Source: Gammaproteobacteria bacterium UBA3532 (GTDB taxonomy: Bacteria; Pseudomonadota; Gammaproteobacteria; Enterobacterales; UBA3532). Taken from it: 11,985 nucleotides of DNA. Below the pieces are notes generated by a model, which was given only the letters and a program-made list of their open reading frames with translations, searched no databases and was not told the origin of the DNA. The position numbers and the translations under genes were made by a program. Position 1 is the stretch's first letter, and every line of letters begins with the position of its first letter. The DNA is taken from the NCBI GenBank assembly GCA_002376965.1, contig DFOV01000047.1, positions 1-11,985 on the forward strand, in the 5' to 3' direction. Shown piece by piece: positions 7,848 to 11,985 of the stretch.

Positions 7848-8786
7848 CTAACTCCCAAACACCTTCTCAAAATCAATAACGTATTCTGTTGGAGCCCACT
7901 TCGCGCGATATATCCTAACTTGGGGGTAGCGTTCCTCGACAATATCGATGAGTTCATCGAGCAGTTTGCGGGGGCAGTTCAGTCCGAGGTAGATGGCTTT
8001 AATTTCATCATCATGGAAAGGCTTATCCATAAACCAAGTGGTTGAGTCATCGACATTTATTTCGCTTGGATCTTGTTGGTCTAGTGCGCGCCATTCTTTA
8101 ATAAACGATGTGTTTTTCGGCTTAACCAAACAATGGTTTTCGAACCGATCTTGCAACCGTTCTTGTTGGAAGCTTTGGCCTAATATTATTCTTGCTTGGT
8201 GACGGACCGTTGTCAGGGCGGGTCGAATGGGGTCATAGTTTACTTTTATTAATTGTTTGAATGACCCGTCTTTGCCTCCATCAGGGGAGAAACGCAAAGC
8301 GATGCCGGTGTGGTTGTTGGCGTATAGCTGCCATGGGACAGGGTGTTCAAGTTGCTCACTGAAGCAGCAAATGCGTTGCCGAGTGACAAAGTCGCGCCAA
8401 TCAACCAATACATCTTCTAGCTCTTCCCAGTGTTTATAAACCATGGTAGTCAATAGCTCTTTTAACGCAATGTGTACTTCCTCTTCGGTACCAAAGCGTT
8501 GTTCACTGCGCCATCGACGAACGGCTTTAGGGATTGGTCCATTTCCGGTTGGATCATTTGGACCGAAAATCATGCCGCTAATGCCTTTAAGGCATTCTTC
8601 GATAAGTTGTTCTTGCGTGAATCCTATCGAACTGGTGAAACCAAGGTTATATGGTTCTGGATCCATGGCTGGAGAATGCCATCTTAACGATTGTTCTCGT
8701 AATATTTTCAATCCGGTCTCAACCGAAACAAATTTAGTTATTGCCGATGGTTTTTCTTTTGCCACGTGCGGCGCCCCCAACTCCAA
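7848..8786 (-). CDS. DUF2971 family protein of unknown function
   Basis: Predicted cytoplasmic protein of up to 312 residues, without signal peptide or membrane segment. It reads as DUF2971: an N-terminal KFVSVETGLKILREQSLRWHSPA (about 18-40, in two adjoining parts) where the family has a KY..l..tL.nl.L.fs.p pattern, RICCFSEQLEHPVPWQLYANNHTG (138-161) matching the family's cFS...lW..Ya..h.G core, a K..EW segment near 222-232, and IKAIYLG (262-268). The usual FNDPFE-like motif is replaced by MDPEPYN. No biochemical role is established for the family that I can rely on; members often sit in accessory regions. The start is uncertain: the TTG at 8784-8786 lacks a ribosome-binding site, and the GTG at 8763-8765 is an alternative giving 305 residues. 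It is convergent with lptG and lies 122 bp downstream of the RDD gene in the same direction. Confidence 0.8.
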   Translation of the reverse strand: MELGAPHVAKEKPSAITKFVSVETGLKILREQSLRWHSPAMDPEPYNLGFTSSIGFTQEQLIEECLKGISGMIFGPNDPTGNGPIPKAVRRWRSEQRFGTEEEVHIALKELLTTMVYKHWEELEDVLVDWRDFVTRQRICCFSEQLEHPVPWQLYANNHTGIALRFSPDGGKDGSFKQLIKVNYDPIRPALTTVRHQARIILGQSFQQERLQDRFENHCLVKPKNTSFIKEWRALDQQDPSEINVDDSTTWFMDKPFHDDEIKAIYLGLNCPRKLLDELIDIVEERYPQVRIYRAKWAPTEYVIDFEKVFGS

Positions 8787-8852
8787 TTGTTTTTTGACGC
8801 AATGCTGTCTATGCCGTTATTTGGGTATACAGTCTGTCATTGCATTAATCTG

Positions 8853-8882
8853 AATTTAGACCATTTTCCAAGTCTTTGACAA
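8853..8882 (-). promoter_or_regulatory. Candidate sigma-70-type promoter for the DUF2971 gene
   Basis: On the minus strand TTGTCA (8877-8882) is followed after 18 bp by TAAATT (8853-8858), a reasonable -35/-10 pair in the 122-bp gap between the RDD gene and the DUF2971 gene. It would give a 5' leader of about 60-85 nt, depending on which start codon is used. Motif match by eye only. Confidence 0.3.
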
Positions 8883-8908
8883 TGAAACACATAAAATCAC
8901 GGAATTTC

Positions 8909-9376
8909 TTATGTTTTGGGGTAGCGATAGAGGCGAGTACCGGAAGCTAAGTCGTGTAAAGCCACTTTTTGGGGCGAAAATAAACCTGTGATGATAGTCA
9001 CTCCTGATAGACCCAGTAGAAAGCGGATGCCTGCTTGTTTCCAGCTGAGTGGCGCGCCGTCCAACGACTCTACATGAATACGCCATGCTTTCAAGCCAAT
9101 GGTCTGGCCACTTTTGGTTACAAAGTAGCCGTAAAAGCCAAACCAGATTAGGGCCAAGTAGAGCGTAAACAACGAACTTTGGTGTAACTGCTCATTCGCT
9201 GGTAGCACAGCGTCGCCAAATATTTGGTGCAATAAGCCATTGATCATGAAAGCGACAGCGACAGCCAGCATCAAAACCGCGAATAAAACCAGCGCATCAT
9301 AAATCAGGGCAATCAAACGAAGGAGGATGGAAGCTGGTTGCTTTTTTAGGGACGCTGTTTGTTTTTCTTTGGTCAA
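8909..9376 (-). CDS. RDD family small integral membrane protein
   Basis: Predicted inner-membrane protein of 155 residues with the RDD-domain plan. The first helix begins RLIALIYDALVLFAVLMLAV (the Arg and Asp that name the family), a second helix runs SLFTLYLALIWFGFYGYFV, then comes GQTIGLKAWRIHV, a further hydrophobic stretch (GIRFLLGLSGVTIITGLF), and the terminal HDLASGTRLYRYPK. The family is widespread and mostly uncharacterised; some members are linked to transport. I prefer the TTG at 9374-9376: GGAG (9385-9388 on the minus strand) lies 8 nt upstream, and the protein then enters the first helix after a short polar tail, as usual for RDD proteins. An in-frame ATG at 9431-9433 would add 19 residues but has no ribosome-binding site. 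The gene is divergent from the diguanylate cyclase. Confidence 0.85.
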   Translation of the reverse strand: MTKEKQTASLKKQPASILLRLIALIYDALVLFAVLMLAVAVAFMINGLLHQIFGDAVLPANEQLHQSSLFTLYLALIWFGFYGYFVTKSGQTIGLKAWRIHVESLDGAPLSWKQAGIRFLLGLSGVTIITGLFSPQKVALHDLASGTRLYRYPKT

Positions 9377-9562
9377 TGGAAAGACTCCAAATGCAAATGG
9401 AAGTATAGAATGCGCTGAATTATACAGGAGCATAGATCCGCAATTCCATACTGGAATGCGAGTATCCCTGTGCTATCTTTAATTATACCGAATTTGCATG
9501 CATTTCATTGGTTATAGAGTGGGCCGGGATACACTACCCGTGGGTCACGAGGATTCGTTTTA
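9377..9562. promoter_or_regulatory. Divergent intergenic region between the RDD gene and the diguanylate cyclase gene
   Basis: This 186-bp gap should contain the promoters of both divergent genes. It includes a short perfect dyad, ATTCCA-TAC-TGGAAT (9443-9457), and AT-rich stretches such as TATACC (9484-9489) and TATAGA (9513-9518) toward the cyclase gene. TTGCAT at 9494-9499 is too close to TATAGA for a standard promoter, so no start site can be called. AGGA at 9550-9553 is the likely ribosome-binding site for the cyclase GTG start. Confidence 0.4.
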
Positions 9563-10585
9563 GTGAAAACAGGCAAGGGTTGGCAGGTTCTTAAAACCTT
9601 ACGGGATGATTTTCGTCTAGCGATGGTCATGCTGTTGTCCTGCTGTGCTATTGTCGCGATTGCCCCTTTTGCTATATCGCGGGCGTTATCTGGAGAGTGG
9701 CTTTTAGCGGCGCTGGATAGCTCGATTGTTATTGGCATGGGCTTGCTATTGGGTGTGCTATGGAAAAGCCGTCGCGTTGATATTATCAGCCTGGTAATGA
9801 CAGGGTTTTACACGATAGGTGCAGTCGTCGTGGTGTACTTTCGTACTGAGTCTACGATTTATTGGTTATACCCGGTATTCATTGCAAATTATTTCGTACT
9901 TAGAGTCTGGCATGCCGCCATATTTAACGGGTTAGCATTACTAGCTATCAGCCCATTAGTCCTTCAATACGATAGTATTCTTGAATTTTCCGGCATAGTG
10001 ACCACGCTGCTGTTGGTCAATGCTTTGGCTGGCATTTTTTCGTGGAAAACCGAAGATCAACACCAAATGCTGTTGCGTCAAGCGACCATTGATCCACTAA
10101 CCGACGTGAGCAACCGGCGCAGTATGCATCAGGCTTTGGATCGCGTCTGTTCCCGGTTTTCTGATAGTGCTCCTGTTTCGGTTATCTTGCTTGATCTCGA
10201 CCATTTTAAGACCATTAATGATGATTTCGGTCATGATGTTGGCGATGAAGTATTGCGTCGAGCCGCTGAATTAATAAAGGGACGGTTGCGGGATGGTAGT
10301 GATTCTGTCTACCGCTACGGCGGCGAAGAGTTTCTAATCCTGTTACGAAAAACCGGGCTGTCGCAAACTGCCAAGGTGGCCGAAAGCTTGCGCAATCAAT
10401 TTGAAGTAGAGCTTAGCAGTCCAAAAGGAGCGGTAACGGCCTCTTTTGGGTGCGCAGAATTACAGGCCGGGGAGCATTGGGAGCTCTGTGTAGCACGCGC
10501 TGATCGAGCACTTTATGCTGCTAAGCATAAGGGGCGAAATGCAGTTGTGACAGAGGAGTTGGTGGGTGGCAAAGGCGCGGGTTGA
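9563..10585 (+). CDS. Membrane-bound diguanylate cyclase (GGDEF domain)
   Basis: Predicted enzyme that joins two GTP molecules into cyclic di-GMP, the second messenger for biofilm, motility and surface behaviour. The 340 residues comprise an N-terminal membrane region of about six helices (roughly 18-40, 46-68, 73-93, 99-114, 118-136 and 140-161), a short linker, and a GGDEF domain from about 170. Visible motifs are DPLTDVSNRR (177-186), LLDLDHFKTINDDFGHDVGDE (209-229, two adjoining blocks) and the active-site loop RYGGEEF (251-257), so the GGEEF signature is intact. The position of the usual RxxD inhibitory I-site reads DGSD (244-247), so product inhibition may be absent. The membrane region does not match a sensor domain I can name. 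Translation starts at the GTG at 9563 with AGGA 9 nt upstream. The 3' end overlaps fumC by 20 bp. Confidence 0.92.
   Translation: MKTGKGWQVLKTLRDDFRLAMVMLLSCCAIVAIAPFAISRALSGEWLLAALDSSIVIGMGLLLGVLWKSRRVDIISLVMTGFYTIGAVVVVYFRTESTIYWLYPVFIANYFVLRVWHAAIFNGLALLAISPLVLQYDSILEFSGIVTTLLLVNALAGIFSWKTEDQHQMLLRQATIDPLTDVSNRRSMHQALDRVCSRFSDSAPVSVILLDLDHFKTINDDFGHDVGDEVLRRAAELIKGRLRDGSDSVYRYGGEEFLILLRKTGLSQTAKVAESLRNQFEVELSSPKGAVTASFGCAELQAGEHWELCVARADRALYAAKHKGRNAVVTEELVGGKGAG
10553..10568 (+). promoter_or_regulatory. fumC ribosome-binding site and GTG start inside the cyclase gene
   Basis: GAGGAG (10553-10558) lies 7 nt before the GTG at 10566-10568, which opens the fumC frame MAKARVEQDALGEV. Both lie within the last codons of the diguanylate cyclase. 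This spacing is near ideal, decides the fumC start, and suggests translational coupling between the two genes. Confidence 0.75.
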
Positions 10586-11985
10586 GCAAGACGCACTAGG
10601 TGAGGTTAATGTGCCAGATGATGTTCTGTATCAGGCACAGACGCAGCGTGCGGTAGACAACTTTTCAATCTCTGGAGAGCGTGTTCATCAGGAGATTATC
10701 CTGGCTATGATGAGTATCAAGGCGGCTGCGGCTGGTGGTAATAGTCAACTGGGGGAGCTTAACCCCGAGGTCGCTGGCGCAATCATTAAAGCAACAGAGC
10801 TGGCAATATCATTGGATTTCAATAAGCATTTTCCCGTCGATGTATACCAAACCGGCTCTGGGACCAGCACCAACATGAACGTCAACGAAGTACTGGCCAC
10901 CTTGGCAAGCAAGGAGCTTGGCAGATCGGTGCATCCGAACGATGATGTCAACCATGGCCAAAGTAGTAACGATGTTTTTCCTTCAGCGCTTCAAGTCGCT
11001 TTCGTCCGTAAGTTAAAAAGTGTTTTGTTCCCAGTGCTAGACGCTTTAATCAATCAGTTAGAAATACTCGCAGACCAATACCAAGACGTCAGCAAAGTGG
11101 GGCGAACCCACCTGATGGACGCCATGCCCGTGACATTAGGAAGCGAATTCCATTGCTGGGCAGAGCAGACGAGACAGGCGTATCAAGAGGTATGGGCGGC
11201 GCTGGAGCAGCTATTGTTCTTGCCTGTGGGAGGGACAGCTGTGGGTAGCGGGATTAATGCTCACCCTGATCTGGCTGAATTGATATGTCAGGCACTTAGT
11301 GATGAAGAAGCTACTATTAGTGCTGAAGAAGGTATTACCAGTAAAGAACATGGCACTAAGTGGAGTCGGCATGTCTGCCCCTCAACCAATATGAGTGGTC
11401 AGCTGCCTGCAATGCGTTTATCGCATGGCTTGAAGTCTTTTGCCATTGTTTTGCTTAAAATCGCCAATGATTTGCGTTGGATGAATTCTGGGCCACTAGC
11501 TGGACTAAATGAAATCCAGCTGCCGACGCTTCAACCAGGGTCATCAATAATGCCAGGAAAAGTTAACCCGGTTATTCTCGAATCCATTGCCATGGTTGCC
11601 ACTCGCGTTGTGGCCAATGATGTTTGTATAACACAAGCCGCAGGGTCGGGTAATTTTCAATTAAATGTGATGTTGCCGCTGATCGGGCAAACACTCATGC
11701 AGACTATCGAGTTGTTGACGTCGGCGGGTAAATCTCTGACGTTGAAAGTTCTTAACGGGATCAGCGTCAATGAGGAACACTTGCGTCAGAACTTAGAAAG
11801 TCATCCGGTTCTGGTGACTGTCCTAAATCCGTATATCGGCTATGCACTGGCTAGTAAAATTGCCAAGGAAGTCATTGCAACCGGCGAGCCTGTTATTGAG
11901 GTGGCTCTAAAACAAACCGGTATGGAGCGAGAAGAGCTTGAAGCGATACTGGATACCGGAAAAATGACTGGAAGACTTAAGCCAA
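10566..11985 (+). CDS. fumC: Fumarate hydratase class II, FumC (runs off right edge)
   Basis: Iron-independent homotetrameric fumarase that interconverts fumarate and L-malate in the TCA cycle. About 473 residues are present without a stop. Since the family averages 460-470 and the sequence ends with the typical C-terminal LDTGKMTG segment, only a few residues should be missing. Active-site motifs are TGSGTSTNMN (96-105), HPND (123-126), QSSND (132-136), GRTHLMDA with catalytic His182 (179-186), GGTAVGSGIN, KIANDLRWM, and the mobile loop GSSIMPGKVNP (325-335) with the catalytic serine. The TSTNMN and LQPGSSIMPG wording points to fumarase rather than aspartase or argininosuccinate lyase. The segment between GSGIN and KIAND (about 232-298) is roughly 13 residues longer than in M. 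tuberculosis FumC and poorly conserved. It overlaps the cyclase gene by 20 bp and uses a GTG start. Confidence 0.93.
   Translation, partial: MAKARVEQDALGEVNVPDDVLYQAQTQRAVDNFSISGERVHQEIILAMMSIKAAAAGGNSQLGELNPEVAGAIIKATELAISLDFNKHFPVDVYQTGSGTSTNMNVNEVLATLASKELGRSVHPNDDVNHGQSSNDVFPSALQVAFVRKLKSVLFPVLDALINQLEILADQYQDVSKVGRTHLMDAMPVTLGSEFHCWAEQTRQAYQEVWAALEQLLFLPVGGTAVGSGINAHPDLAELICQALSDEEATISAEEGITSKEHGTKWSRHVCPSTNMSGQLPAMRLSHGLKSFAIVLLKIANDLRWMNSGPLAGLNEIQLPTLQPGSSIMPGKVNPVILESIAMVATRVVANDVCITQAAGSGNFQLNVMLPLIGQTLMQTIELLTSAGKSLTLKVLNGISVNEEHLRQNLESHPVLVTVLNPYIGYALASKIAKEVIATGEPVIEVALKQTGMEREELEAILDTGKMTGRLKP

Noticed and set aside
8443..8853. Plus-strand open frame of 136 codons opposite the DUF2971 gene
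   Set aside because: It is antisense to a recognisable family protein, rich in Cys, Ser and Arg as expected of a shadow frame, and has no ribosome-binding site.
8856..9086. Minus-strand open frame of 76 codons overlapping the RDD gene
   Set aside because: It is an out-of-frame shadow of the RDD gene, with Arg/Ser-rich sequence and no family resemblance.
9377..9433. ATG-initiated longer form of the RDD protein
   Set aside because: No ribosome-binding site precedes the ATG, while the TTG at 9374-9376 has GGAG at 8 nt. The extra 19 residues do not resemble RDD N-termini. It remains possible.
1..11985. CRISPR arrays, tRNA or rRNA genes, transposases, phage genes, toxin-antitoxin or defence operons
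   Set aside because: No regularly spaced repeats, tRNA-like cloverleafs, or characteristic protein families were seen on either strand; the genes present are mostly core functions.

Overview
The window looks like ordinary chromosomal DNA from a gammaproteobacterium, probably a marine Oceanospirillales-type lineage. The class assignment rests on the pepA-holC-valS cluster divergent from lptF-lptG, a classic gammaproteobacterial arrangement, and on full-length proteins that read like the E. coli and Pseudomonas families. The order-level guess is only an inference. Six of the ten genes appear to start at TTG or GTG.

Layout. On the minus strand at the left edge is a small predicted secreted protein with a starch-binding-module-like look (18-284), then a 294-bp gap holding a hairpin just after valS. 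The minus-strand housekeeping block follows, in transcription order pepA (5466-3961), holC (3960-3505) and valS (3413-579). holC starts at a TTG directly after the pepA stop. Divergent from pepA, lptF and lptG run on the plus strand (5652-7813) with a 4-bp ATGA overlap; they encode the two membrane permeases of the LPS export ABC transporter. Convergent with lptG are a DUF2971 protein of unknown function (7848-8786) and an RDD-family small membrane protein (8909-9376). Divergent from the RDD gene, a six-helix membrane diguanylate cyclase with a GGEEF active site (9563-10585) overlaps by 20 bp the start of a class II fumarase, fumC (10566 to the right edge, probably lacking only its last few residues).

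How the genes fit together. pepA (peptide turnover, DNA-binding hexamer in E. coli), holC (replicative clamp-loader chi subunit) and valS (tRNA charging) are linked by conserved position rather than by pathway. lptFG serve outer-membrane biogenesis. The dgc-fumC overlap puts c-di-GMP synthesis and a TCA-cycle enzyme in one likely transcript, with the fumC ribosome-binding site inside the dgc coding sequence.

No CRISPR array, tRNA, rRNA, transposase, prophage gene or recognisable defence system was seen, and I do not find a convincing new multi-gene system. The points most worth checking are an 18-bp perfect dyad between pepA and lptF, the dgc-fumC overlap with a degenerate I-site in the cyclase, an atypical and longer central segment in FumC, the DUF2971 gene beside lptG, and the possibly truncated small secreted protein at the left edge.
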